Source: JBNJEM01 sp051745935
GTDB taxonomy: Bacteria > Planctomycetota > Planctomycetia > Pirellulales > Pirellulaceae
DNA: 23,620 nucleotides
Assembly: GCA_051745935.1 (NCBI GenBank)
Contig: JBNJEM010000042.1
Location: 1-23,620 of the forward strand
Reading direction: 5' to 3'
Shown here: in pieces, positions 14,910 through 22,953 of the stretch
How the letters are laid out: each line of letters opens with the position of its first letter
Position numbering within the stretch: the first letter of the stretch is position 1
Translations under genes and position numbers: made by a program
The notes under the pieces: generated by a model
Databases searched by the model: none
Told to the model about the DNA's origin: nothing
The model's input: the letters and a program-made list of their open reading frames with translations, nothing else

Positions 14910-15324
14910 GAACGGAGCCCTCAAAGTAAACGAAAGGGTGTACGGCATTGTTCTATCGCGGCCCACTTAACGTGCATCAGCTGCCCATGTGGGTCGACAG
15001 GGAACAGATCGTGCTTAGGCATGGTTTAGAAATAGCTTCGGCGTTTACCAGTCTCCGATTCTACCCGTCGGCTTTGTGCCGATGGTATTGGGTTTGGCAA
15101 TTACGGGCAGAACTATCCACCCCCGAAAACCCTCCATCGACCTTGCGTCGGCGGTAGTAACGTTTGCCGGCTACAGCCTGTACGTGATTTTTCGGGTTTC
15201 GCATGTGCGTCAGCTCATTCCTTGGCTTATGGAAATCGTTCGTGAATGATCCATTAGCACGCGAGGATTCAATAAGGTGAAGCGACCACCCAGACATGAA
15301 GCGTTTTGCGGACAGGGCGTTCGG
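14910..15324. other. Intergenic region between GT4 and WecG-type genes
   Basis: The gap is 415 bases. A hairpin with 8-bp arms and one wobble pair lies at 15065-15085 (CCGTCGGC-tttgt-GCCGATGG), without a following T-run. A minus-strand frame at 15061-15297 is rich in Arg, His and Asn and has no recognisable features, so I do not call it. The unusual length suggests a separate promoter for the WecG-type gene or decay of a former gene. Confidence 0.45.
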
Positions 15325-16527
15325 CTACTCATGGCCGGGCGGAGCGGATGGCCTTCGACCGGTGGCTGCGCCGATCGCCCGTTCGTAGAGGGAACGCGTG
15401 AGGGTATAATTCACGTCGGCCGTGTAAGTCCGCTCAAACGCCCGACGTGCTTCACGCCGCATCCTCTTCCGCTGTGACCGATTCATCATTAGCTGCTGAA
15501 CCTTGGCGGCTAGGTCCCGGGGATCTCCGGGGTTGAAATGAAATCCTGTCTGGTTATGAGCGATGATTTCGCCAATCGATCCGAGCTTCGCTCCAATGAC
15601 GGGCGTTCCGCGTGCAAAGGCTTCGAGCATGGTGCGCGGGAATCCTTCATACCAAATGGAACTGACAACCAGACAGGCCGCGTGGCCCATCAAATCCGAC
15701 ACTTCCGATGGTTCGCGGTATCCCAGCCAGGTGATTCTAGAGTCGCTTGACGCCGCCGCACGCACGCGGTCGGCCAACGGCCCATCACCGACAATCTTCA
15801 GTGGACACGGTGAAGCCATCCGCGCCCACGCCGACAGCAAGGTGTCCACCCCCTTTTCGTGGGACAGGCGGCCAACAAAGAGGGCGTACCCCCCGGTGCC
15901 CGTTCCCAAACCAGGGTCGGCGGAAAGGAAATTTGGCTTTACCACAACCTTATCCGCTGGAAGGCCGCCAGCGATGAAGCGGTCGCGCGAGAAGTGGGTC
16001 AAGGCATAATACACATTGACGGCGTGGGACCATGTTCGCCTCCATCGATGAAAAGTCAACATGGTTGCAACTACCGCACTCCCTGCTCGGCTGTGTCGAT
16101 AACAGCCATGCCGAACCGCTGGCCAAGCGAATGGTTTAGAAACACAGTCCTCGCAGATCCGCCCCTGACGAAGGCAGGTCGCGCCGGGGCAGAGCAGCCG
16201 ATAATTGCGCAGAGACTGGACTACTGCCACCCCCTCCCGCCGAGCGGCGTAATAACACGCCGGCGAAATGAGTGGAAATGTGTTAATGCAATGCATGACC
16301 GAGGGGCGTTCACGGCGAATTACGGCTTGTATCCGTTTGTACACGTCCCTGTTCCACACGGTCTTCCATGCAACTTCTCGATGCTGCATGCGGTTGATTG
16401 CATCATTGTGCAACGTGAAGCGTACGACCTCGTGCCCACGCGATTCAAACAGGTCCGCCTCCGCGGCGAAAGAACGATCTTCGCCACCAGGTTGCTGGTA
16501 GTAGTTATGGCACAGTAGCACTTTCAT
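15325..16527 (-). CDS. Family 4 glycosyltransferase
   Basis: A 400-residue GT-B fold retaining glycosyltransferase. The N-terminal domain starts MKVLLCHNYYQQPGGEDRSF, with the GGED loop typical of this subgroup. A cysteine cluster (C113, C118, C125, C128) follows and may bind a metal. The C-terminal domain has VVVKPNF (194-200), YALFVGRLSHEKGVDTLL (214-231), KIVGDGPL (244-251) and EGFPRTMLEAFARGTPVIG (294-312), with the EX7E pair Glu294 and Glu302. It should add a sugar from a nucleotide donor to the lipid-linked unit in the cytoplasm. I chose the ATG at 16527: the longer frame to 16641 gives 38 Arg-rich residues and would overlap the upstream gene. It follows the Wzy-like gene by 46 bases, probably in one transcript. 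One CGTTCACGG core (16307-16315) lies inside this coding region. Confidence 0.93.
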   Translation of the reverse strand: MKVLLCHNYYQQPGGEDRSFAAEADLFESRGHEVVRFTLHNDAINRMQHREVAWKTVWNRDVYKRIQAVIRRERPSVMHCINTFPLISPACYYAARREGVAVVQSLRNYRLLCPGATCLRQGRICEDCVSKPFAWPAVRHGCYRHSRAGSAVVATMLTFHRWRRTWSHAVNVYYALTHFSRDRFIAGGLPADKVVVKPNFLSADPGLGTGTGGYALFVGRLSHEKGVDTLLSAWARMASPCPLKIVGDGPLADRVRAAASSDSRITWLGYREPSEVSDLMGHAACLVVSSIWYEGFPRTMLEAFARGTPVIGAKLGSIGEIIAHNQTGFHFNPGDPRDLAAKVQQLMMNRSQRKRMRREARRAFERTYTADVNYTLTRSLYERAIGAATGRRPSAPPGHE

Positions 16528-16573
16528 ATTAGAATACCGTGGACCTGTCGTATCGACGGCCGAAGAGCTGCGT

Positions 16574-17983
16574 TCATGGCGCGTCCACCGTTCTCGTCTC
16601 GTCCATGGTGCGTGGCCGATCCGACGTGCCTTCTTTCCCACTGGTCTGCGTCTGTATGGCGCGCGACACAGCTACCAAATAAAGCGCGAAGGGAACAAGC
16701 AACGCGTGACAAAACTCCGCGTAGTTTTCCACCATGCACAGCAAGACTAGATAGAGGACCCCAATATTTGCAAACACTCCCGTTGCCGCGACCTGCGGGT
16801 GAGGACTACGAGACAATCGCAGGTTAAGACGGAAGTGCATGGCCAAAAACAACGCGATCAAAGACGCTTGAATCACACCGTACTCGACAGGAATGGTCAA
16901 TAGGGAAAAATAGGGTTTCGAGATCGCACTTCCCTCGCCGACCTCCTCGTAGATCCGCATCGCGGACTGGACATGATTGTCGTAATAGTCTGACGTGGCG
17001 ACGAAGAGGTCCGGCAGGTCGACTGAAATATAGCTTCCCGTCGTGATTAACGCGCCCCGGCTCGTGAATTGACCAATGCCGGTCCCCAAAAGGACATTTT
17101 TGATGTCGCGGACCACCTTTCCGGTATCTTCCAAGATTATCAGTTTGGGCGACTTTGACATCTGGAACGTCTTTCGGTACCAGCCAATTCCGTCATCGAT
17201 CGTGCCGGGATAAATGTACAGAACAAGGAGCAGGATGACAGCTGCCAAAGTCACGGTGAATGCAAAGGACTTGAGACTGCGATATTGCAGCATCACAACC
17301 GTCCCGATTGCGATAATGTAGAGTCCGATTTGGTGCGTAGCCTGCGCCAAGATAAAGGCGAGCAGCCCCGCGGTGATGGCCACCGCCGCCAAGGGACGTC
17401 TATATTCGAGTAAGAGAAACAGCACCATGCCGGACAGACACAACGAGCAGAAGACCTGCCCGAAGGTATACTGCCCCTGCCGGAAATCCAAAATTCCAAA
17501 AGTGCCCGCTACCGCATCCGACTCACCACCACTGAGTCCGAACTGTACGAATCCGATGAGCGACTGGATGATGACAAACCACGCCGTGAGTGCGACGATG
17601 TTCTGGTAGTCCCGGTCACTCATCCGAATGTCGGGTCGCTCTGCCAAGGCGATGAACAGAAAAGAATATCCGATAACGGCTATGACAGCCCCGGGGAGGT
17701 TGACCTCGTGGCCTCGAAAGCAGTCAATTAACAGAGACAATGCGGTAATGCACAGCACAATCCCGGACACTGTCACAACACGGATGAACACGTAATCGCG
17801 ATTCGTAAAGAAAATTGCAGCCAAATAGATGACCGGCAGCAGGTAGTGAAGCTTATCCGCGGGGCAGGCAAGCGTGAGCAAACAACAGATGTACACGTGA
17901 AAGTACCGCAGTGACCACTTCGAGGACGCATAGTTGTCGGCTGCAAGATGGGGCGAATTGGCAGGTGTGCTCGACACTGACAT
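16574..17983 (-). CDS. O-antigen polymerase/ligase-like membrane protein (Wzy/WaaL type)
   Basis: A 469-residue protein with about ten to twelve hydrophobic segments, including FHVYICCLLTLACPA, LLPVIYLAAIFF, VVTVSGIVLCITALSLLI, IVALTAWFVIIQSLIGFVQF, AVAITAGLLAFILAQA, FTVTLAAVILLLVLYIYP and the C-terminal VLYLVLLCMVENYAEFCHALLVPFALYLVAV. A long soluble loop (about 255-345) holds the LLGTGIGQFTSRGALITTG segment; G-x-G-x-F-x-SR loops occur in Wzy/O-antigen-ligase-like proteins. This would polymerise repeat units or transfer the chain in the periplasm. Sequence identity in this class is low, so the assignment rests on topology, the loop and the position between flippase/CapK and the GT4 gene. AGGA touches the ATG at 17983 and lies 6 bases before a GTG at 17977, so the true start could be the latter. 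Confidence 0.75.
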   Translation of the reverse strand: MSVSSTPANSPHLAADNYASSKWSLRYFHVYICCLLTLACPADKLHYLLPVIYLAAIFFTNRDYVFIRVVTVSGIVLCITALSLLIDCFRGHEVNLPGAVIAVIGYSFLFIALAERPDIRMSDRDYQNIVALTAWFVIIQSLIGFVQFGLSGGESDAVAGTFGILDFRQGQYTFGQVFCSLCLSGMVLFLLLEYRRPLAAVAITAGLLAFILAQATHQIGLYIIAIGTVVMLQYRSLKSFAFTVTLAAVILLLVLYIYPGTIDDGIGWYRKTFQMSKSPKLIILEDTGKVVRDIKNVLLGTGIGQFTSRGALITTGSYISVDLPDLFVATSDYYDNHVQSAMRIYEEVGEGSAISKPYFSLLTIPVEYGVIQASLIALFLAMHFRLNLRLSRSPHPQVAATGVFANIGVLYLVLLCMVENYAEFCHALLVPFALYLVAVSRAIQTQTSGKEGTSDRPRTMDETRTVDAP

Positions 17984-18311
17984 TCCTGTACGGTCTTTAT
18001 AGAATTGCCGCAGACGAGTGAGTAAAGAGATGGTATCTGTTCAGGCGTGTGAAGCGGGCCGATAGAGTGGTTGTTGACAGTGCGGATTGTCTTGGTTTAC
18101 AAGGATAGCGTTTACAGCCCGCAAGCGCACCTGGATTCCACTTTCAAAAGTCCAGGGATGGCAGTAGACCTATATGGCTTCTTTGCGAGGTATTGGACGT
18201 GTCTTTCACGCTACCTTGGGCGGCAGGACCGCCAACCAAATAGAGAGGCCGCAGGGGAATGCGTCACTCCTGTCAGACGCTCACGCCAAGCACGCGTACG
18301 GTGCGCGCATG
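17984..18311. other. Intergenic region upstream of the Wzy-like gene
   Basis: The 328-base gap contains hairpin repeat copy 3 at 18216-18248 with its weaker extension to about 18320, which runs into the 3' end of the CapK-like gene. No gene or clear promoter is visible. Confidence 0.5.
18216..18248 (-). repeat. Dispersed 33-bp hairpin repeat, copy 3
   Basis: GGCGGC-AGG-ACCGCC then AACCAAATAGAGAGG on the plus strand. The one change in the stem (G to A on the plus strand) replaces a G-C pair by a wobble in the minus-strand RNA, so the hairpin is kept. It lies about 230 bases upstream of the Wzy-like start. Weaker similarity to copy 2 goes on to about 18320, with CGCCAAG followed by TGCGCGCA in both. 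Confidence 0.8.
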
Positions 18312-19709
18312 TTACGCCCTCAGACTCCAGCGCCCGCAGTCCGTGGGCAAGCAACCGCTGGGGTCAGCGCGGGTCGACGGCATTGTGTACCAAGGGCGCT
18401 GCGAGGCGATGTTCGCAGTGAGATCCGAGATGATTGCACGGTGTTTCCCGGCAGGTGGCGGCGGAAGCTGGTCCACTTGTTGGGCTTGCATGTCATAGCC
18501 CTCGACGAGTTTCCGCAATTGCTGCTGGAGTCTGGTCAATACACGCGGGCTGATCGTGCGCGAGGCCTCGATCAACACGGGAATTGAGCCGGTCACATCC
18601 TGATGAACACGCCAGCGGCGAAAGGCGGAGTATTCCTCTAGAATGTCCTCGAAACTCATACCGTGCAATTGTCTGCCTACACGAGTTTGTACTAGGTCAA
18701 TGCTGCGGCCGGCAACGTTGTGCAGGATTGCAAACCCTTGATCCGGATATGCGATCGGCGCGTCGGATATGTCGTCAATTTTGTGACGTAACAGGGGAAA
18801 AGAACGATTTCCAAGGACGGTGACGATGATATCGTAGCGACCATTGGCCACGGGGATGGATTCGAGATAGACCTCATCCTCGCGTATCCGCAACGTGCGG
18901 TCTGGCCACTCACCTGCCAAAAACCCACATTCAATTGATCCATACTCCGCCACGGCGGGCACGTTGAAGGTATTTTCAACTGAGCGAACGATGCAGTCGA
19001 GAACCGCTTCAGCAGTCAGAATGACGATTGTGAGCGAGTTGCACTGGAAGCCTGATTCTTTTGCCTCCAGAGCCAACAGGTGACCGGCTGTGCTGTACGC
19101 GTAGATCGCAGCCGGTCTGAAGGAAGCGATGTGGTCGAGGTAGCGACGCAAGTCGTCGCGGCCCAGGTTATACGCCGAAAAACGCTTACGGTGGCGCAAG
19201 CGATCTTCAATAGGCTGCAGCAACCGGCTCTTAAACCCTCTCCAGCCAGGAGCGAAGGAAGCGCCGTGTCCCCAGAGGAATACCCATCGATCAAAAATAT
19301 CGACATCCCACATTTGATGGAACCGATAGCGTGACCTCAACATGCTCTGGTGTGCTTCATGCGAGCGAAATACTGTCGTGGGAATCCCGGTTGAGCCTCC
19401 AGTGTACGCCCATTCGCCGCGTTTGGGACGATTGGAAAGAAAACGGTTTGGTCTGGCACGCACCACGGATTTGGGCAAAATGGGGACCAGTGACGAAAAC
19501 TCTCGGAGGCTGTTGAATTGAGGCGGAATCGATCGCGTTCGGGACAATTCCCGGTAGTAGGGAACGTGTGTAATCGCGTGACCCCAGAGCGAATTGATGC
19601 GATCGAGCTGAAACTGTTCGATCGATCCTCGGCTCCAAGCCTCCCGCGCGGCCAGAGTGTCTAATGCCGCACACGCTCTCCCAAAAGCGTGGCAACACGG
19701 TAACCACAT
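18312..19709 (-). CDS. CapK/PaaK-like adenylate-forming protein, possible N-terminal frameshift
   Basis: A 465-residue member of the phenylacetate-CoA ligase-like (CapK) group often found in capsule clusters. Marks are HAITHVPYYREL (44-55), the phosphate loop AYTGGSTGIPTTVF (101-114), AIYAYSTAGHLLALEA (201-216), EYGSIECGFLAGEWPD (255-270), FPLLRHKIDDI (304-314) and GKHRAIISDL near the end. It would activate a carboxylate as an adenylate, perhaps to acylate the polysaccharide; the substrate is unknown. The frame starts at the ATG at 19709, but GGAG is better placed (8 bases) for an ATG at 19713 in another frame. That frame begins MNVVTVLPRFWES, a plausible family start, and fades where this frame becomes recognisable. 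A one-base indel near 19640-19690 may have split the N-terminus. It follows the flippase by 61 bases. Confidence 0.85.
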   Translation of the reverse strand: MWLPCCHAFGRACAALDTLAAREAWSRGSIEQFQLDRINSLWGHAITHVPYYRELSRTRSIPPQFNSLREFSSLVPILPKSVVRARPNRFLSNRPKRGEWAYTGGSTGIPTTVFRSHEAHQSMLRSRYRFHQMWDVDIFDRWVFLWGHGASFAPGWRGFKSRLLQPIEDRLRHRKRFSAYNLGRDDLRRYLDHIASFRPAAIYAYSTAGHLLALEAKESGFQCNSLTIVILTAEAVLDCIVRSVENTFNVPAVAEYGSIECGFLAGEWPDRTLRIREDEVYLESIPVANGRYDIIVTVLGNRSFPLLRHKIDDISDAPIAYPDQGFAILHNVAGRSIDLVQTRVGRQLHGMSFEDILEEYSAFRRWRVHQDVTGSIPVLIEASRTISPRVLTRLQQQLRKLVEGYDMQAQQVDQLPPPPAGKHRAIISDLTANIASQRPWYTMPSTRADPSGCLPTDCGRWSLRA

Positions 19710-19770
19710 TCATGAAACAAGCTCCAGCGTGCCCGAAGTTGAGCGCACGCACTTGTTGGTGGCCTCCCGG

Positions 19771-21153
19771 TTAGGCGGGACCTCCGACTTCACCAATAGG
19801 GTTCACCGCCGCGATCCTTGGTCGCCGCGGTGAGGTCAGATAAAAGAACGCGCCGATGCGAGTGCCAACACCACATATTTCGGCCGCTAACATCGCATAA
19901 GCACCACCCACAATACCGTAATGGGGGACCAGAAACAGACCGCTCACCAAAGTTACAATCAGCGCCAGCACGGAGGCCCGAAAGCTGAAATCGGGACGAT
20001 CCATGGCGCGAAGCCCATGATTGATACCACCATCCAGAGCACCAATACTGACAACGAACGCTAGAACCGTAATCAAGTGGGTGTGTCCGTTGTATTCGCT
20101 CTGGTTATATAGAAGCTCTACCAGCGTGTCTCCCTGCACGACCAGCACAACAACAAATATGGCCGCCAATCCAGACAGGGCGATCGTGACGTGCACGACG
20201 GAACGACGCAACGTGACGAGCCCGAGTTCAGCGAGTGTCTTCGCGAGACGTGGTTCCAAAAGATTGCCAATTCCGAGCCAAAGTGGATTGGAGATTTGAA
20301 CTACGGCTAGACACGCCGCGAACACGCCGGTCTGCAGCGACCCCTGGAAGGCCGCTAAACACCAGTGGATCGAGTATCCTTGAATGACCGTTACACTCAC
20401 GCTCGCGAATACCCAACGGCCGAATCTCCAGTGCTTGCTCATTGAATCTCGGAGCATGCCCCAACGGATTGAGAACGACCGGCGCAGCACGACAAGCATT
20501 AGGCCGCTGCCGGCACCAGCCCCGATCCCGAGTGCGACAAGTGCAGTTCGCGCTGACAGATGTCCCGTCCAGCGCAAGAATACGAGTCCACTAAACTGAA
20601 ACAGAGCTACCGCGAAGTCCAGGCACATGGCTGTGCGCATGTGAAGATGGGCGAAGGCGAACCGCCGAACGAATTCGCGCGCGAGGAGCATCGGCAAAAC
20701 GAGTGCCAATGGCGGAAGAACCCGTGCGAAATTGTTGCCGACTCCGGAAAACCTGAGAACGACAACGACGGCCAACAGCAATAATGTCCCCAATATGGCC
20801 AGCAAACCGTGTTCGAGGAGCGCGCACCCCGCGAAGGCACGCCGATCCTTTTGGGGTACCCATCTCCATTGGTTCGTGTAAGGGATTGAAATCAATGACA
20901 TCTGCGCGTTGAGTGCGAATATCCATATCGTGAACGCCAGCGCATATGCTCCAAGTTCACCGGCGCCGCACCAGCGCCCAAGTAGCACGGTCGTTGTAAA
21001 ACTCATGCCACTGACAATGGCCTGATCCGCAAGCGAAAAAACGCCCTGCCAGTGTCGCTTCAATCGCGGCGACTGGCACGTGTGCAGCCGACCAACACGT
21101 TCGAACACAGGAGAGAACAATCTGAACATGGGGAAAGCCAGGTTGCGGAACAT
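19771..21153 (-). CDS. Wzx-type polysaccharide flippase
   Basis: A 460-residue membrane protein of the MOP superfamily (polysaccharide transporter branch). About twelve to fourteen hydrophobic segments alternate with short basic loops, including ADQAIVSGMSFTTTVLLGRW (42-61), AYALAFTIWIFALNAQ (69-84), GLLAILGTLLLLAVVVVL and the C-terminal GLFLVPHYGIVGGAYAMLAAEICG. The PxxGIVGGAxA motif near the end is common in flippases. It should carry the undecaprenyl-linked repeat unit across the inner membrane. The ATG at 21153 is used; the ATG at 21129 is equally possible because neither has a good ribosome site. It lies 202 bases after the initiating transferase and 61 bases before the CapK-like gene, in the expected order of a Wzx/Wzy-dependent locus. 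Confidence 0.9.
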   Translation of the reverse strand: MFRNLAFPMFRLFSPVFERVGRLHTCQSPRLKRHWQGVFSLADQAIVSGMSFTTTVLLGRWCGAGELGAYALAFTIWIFALNAQMSLISIPYTNQWRWVPQKDRRAFAGCALLEHGLLAILGTLLLLAVVVVLRFSGVGNNFARVLPPLALVLPMLLAREFVRRFAFAHLHMRTAMCLDFAVALFQFSGLVFLRWTGHLSARTALVALGIGAGAGSGLMLVVLRRSFSIRWGMLRDSMSKHWRFGRWVFASVSVTVIQGYSIHWCLAAFQGSLQTGVFAACLAVVQISNPLWLGIGNLLEPRLAKTLAELGLVTLRRSVVHVTIALSGLAAIFVVVLVVQGDTLVELLYNQSEYNGHTHLITVLAFVVSIGALDGGINHGLRAMDRPDFSFRASVLALIVTLVSGLFLVPHYGIVGGAYAMLAAEICGVGTRIGAFFYLTSPRRPRIAAVNPIGEVGGPA

Positions 21154-21355
21154 GCACGTGCTAACACAGCGAAACGGCGAACGGCAAATGGATCACTTCC
21201 ATGCTCGTTTTGGTTCCCGAACCTGCATCCACCACGACAAGCTCAGCTGGGAACAAATGATCTCTTCCAGAGGCCTTCTTCGCATCACCGATTTTCTCGC
21301 CACTTGCTACCTCGGATCAAGGCGGCGTGTCACTCCCACGCACATGGCCTCCGCC

Positions 21356-22516
21356 TTAATGATCGATAATTGGGTTGAGGAGCACCGCCCTGAGCGTAAG
21401 AAGGAGCACGGCGAAATCCATCCCCGGGCTCATCCTCTCAATATAGTGCAAGTCCATCCGCATCCAATCGTCGAAATGGATGTCATTCCGGTTCCGCTGC
21501 ACTTGCCAGGTACAGGTGAGTCCGGGTTTGACGGACAATCGACGGCGTTGCCATCCCGCGCACGCATCCAACTCGTCACACGGCAATGGACGCGGGCCGA
21601 CCAGCGACATGTCGCCCCGGAGTACGTTCCACAGTTGAGGCAACTCATCAATGGTGGTCCGTCGCAAAAAATGACCCACTCTGGTGGTGCGCGGATCGCA
21701 TTTGATCTTGAAAGCGGGCCCGTCCTGCTCGTTAAACTGTAACAGGAATTGCTTCTGCTCTTCCGCGTGATCAACCATGGTGCGAAACTTGTAAATCCAA
21801 AACGGCCTGCCTTCCACGCCCGTTCGCAGCTGTGGAAATATGATGGGGCCTTTCGATGTGCATTTAATGGCCACACTTACTATCAGGAACAACGGAGACA
21901 GAAGAAGCAAGCCTGTTACCGAACCCATGACATCGAGAATCCGCTTCCATTTCGGCGTTGGTCGCGCCGTCGCGCTTTCAATTGGGTCGAGCAGATTCCG
22001 GGCATTACCATCGCGGCCGTTTCCGTCCCAAGCCGAACCGCATTCAGTCGTCCAGCGTTCAATCAGCCCAGCTTCAGGCGTTTCACTCTTCGCGGTCGGA
22101 GTATATTCGTGGATCTCAACAGCCGGCGGATGCTTCTCGGATGAAAGTCGCGCCACGAGGTCCTCCGCCAAAACCCTCGCATTCGCTTCCGGGGTATACG
22201 GCGCTATGATACCAAGCCGACCGTCCGGCAGAACGCCCGCCCGATCCGTACTGCGAATCCGGTCCATGACTGTTCTTATGACCGGGGGACCTGCCCACAA
22301 CGGCTCGTCCTCGTCAAATGACAGCACAATTAACGAAAAGGCGAGCCGGCTTCGGTCCGACCGCAAACGCTCGTATCGCAATACCCGCTGGAATCGGCCG
22401 GGATTGGAATGGAACCAGTTGGCGACATGACAATCAGCCGTACAGAAAACTGTTTTCGGGTGAGGTAACGGTTCGACTTGCGAGGTGTAGCTCATTGTTG
22501 CGCTACTCGTATGCAA
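21356..22516 (-). CDS. Initiating sugar-phosphate transferase with N-terminal degenerate GGDEF-like domain
   Basis: A 386-residue protein. The C-terminal half (about 189-386) is a bacterial sugar transferase (PF02397 type). It has KRILDVMGSVTGLLLLSPLFLI with one membrane helix, IYKFRTMVDHAEEQ (241-254), RRTTIDELPQLWNVLRGDMS (285-304) with the catalytic Asp290-Glu291 pair, LVGPRPLP (305-312) and VKPGLTCTWQV (329-339). It would transfer a sugar-1-phosphate to undecaprenyl phosphate and so start repeat-unit synthesis. In place of the usual CoA-binding-like or extra membrane part, the N-terminal half (about 41-125) resembles a decayed GGDEF fold: RVLRYERLRSDRSRLAFSLIVLSFDED, then GRLGIIAPYTPEANARVLAEDLV. 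The GGDEF residues are missing. The ATG at 22516 or the one at 22495 could start it. Tandem repeats lie at 22549-22570 upstream. Confidence 0.92.
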   Translation of the reverse strand: MHTSSATMSYTSQVEPLPHPKTVFCTADCHVANWFHSNPGRFQRVLRYERLRSDRSRLAFSLIVLSFDEDEPLWAGPPVIRTVMDRIRSTDRAGVLPDGRLGIIAPYTPEANARVLAEDLVARLSSEKHPPAVEIHEYTPTAKSETPEAGLIERWTTECGSAWDGNGRDGNARNLLDPIESATARPTPKWKRILDVMGSVTGLLLLSPLFLIVSVAIKCTSKGPIIFPQLRTGVEGRPFWIYKFRTMVDHAEEQKQFLLQFNEQDGPAFKIKCDPRTTRVGHFLRRTTIDELPQLWNVLRGDMSLVGPRPLPCDELDACAGWQRRRLSVKPGLTCTWQVQRNRNDIHFDDWMRMDLHYIERMSPGMDFAVLLLTLRAVLLNPIIDH

Positions 22517-22953
22517 AATATTAACACAACAACGAAATAGTTACGGATCCGTTCAACCACCGTTCAACCATTTGAGGCACAACGATGAAAAGACGGTCCA
22601 CATTTGGCAACGTGGCAAAAAACGACTTCGGGATTTGACCTTCACCCCACCGGTCGTCTCCTCGCCGGCCCCGTGCCGGCGGAGGCGGGTTTGGAAACCA
22701 AGACCCCACAACAAAACCGTGTAGCTCCGCTGTTATCCAGGGATCCTTGGAAGCGGAAGCCGGGTTTCGTTACGGGCTGTAAGCGCTCTGTTTATACAGC
22801 CCTAAACGTCCAACCCGCCGGGTGCGCCCGATACCCCTCTTTTGTTCGACGGCCATACAAGACGTCACGCGGAAATTGTTTCCCCTCTCCCTTAGTGACG
22901 CAACCTGATTATTCAGATGACACGTTTCGCGATTCTTGCCGCGCGATTGCGGC
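22517..22953. other. Structured intergenic region upstream of the sugar transferase
   Basis: These 437 bases hold an 11-bp tandem repeat (22549-22570) and two hairpins. The hairpin at 22663-22681 has perfect 7-bp arms CGCCGGC/GCCGGCG and a 5-base loop. The one at 22774-22802 has perfect 8-bp arms GGGCTGTA/TACAGCCC and a 13-base loop. No T-run follows either. A possible minus-strand promoter is TTGAAC, 18 bases, TAACTA, which overlaps the tandem repeat. No gene is supported. Confidence 0.5.
22549..22570. promoter_or_regulatory. Tandem 11-bp direct repeat, possible operator
   Basis: CCGTTCAACCA occurs twice back to back without mismatch (22549-22559 and 22560-22570). It lies 33 bases upstream of the sugar transferase ATG at 22516. 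One helical turn of spacing suits a protein bound as a dimer. A possible TTGAAC -35 box on the minus strand falls inside each copy. Confidence 0.4.

Noticed and set aside
15859..16518. Plus-strand frame of 219 codons antisense to the GT4 gene
   Set aside because: The GT4 motifs on the minus strand are clear. The antisense product has no recognisable domain.
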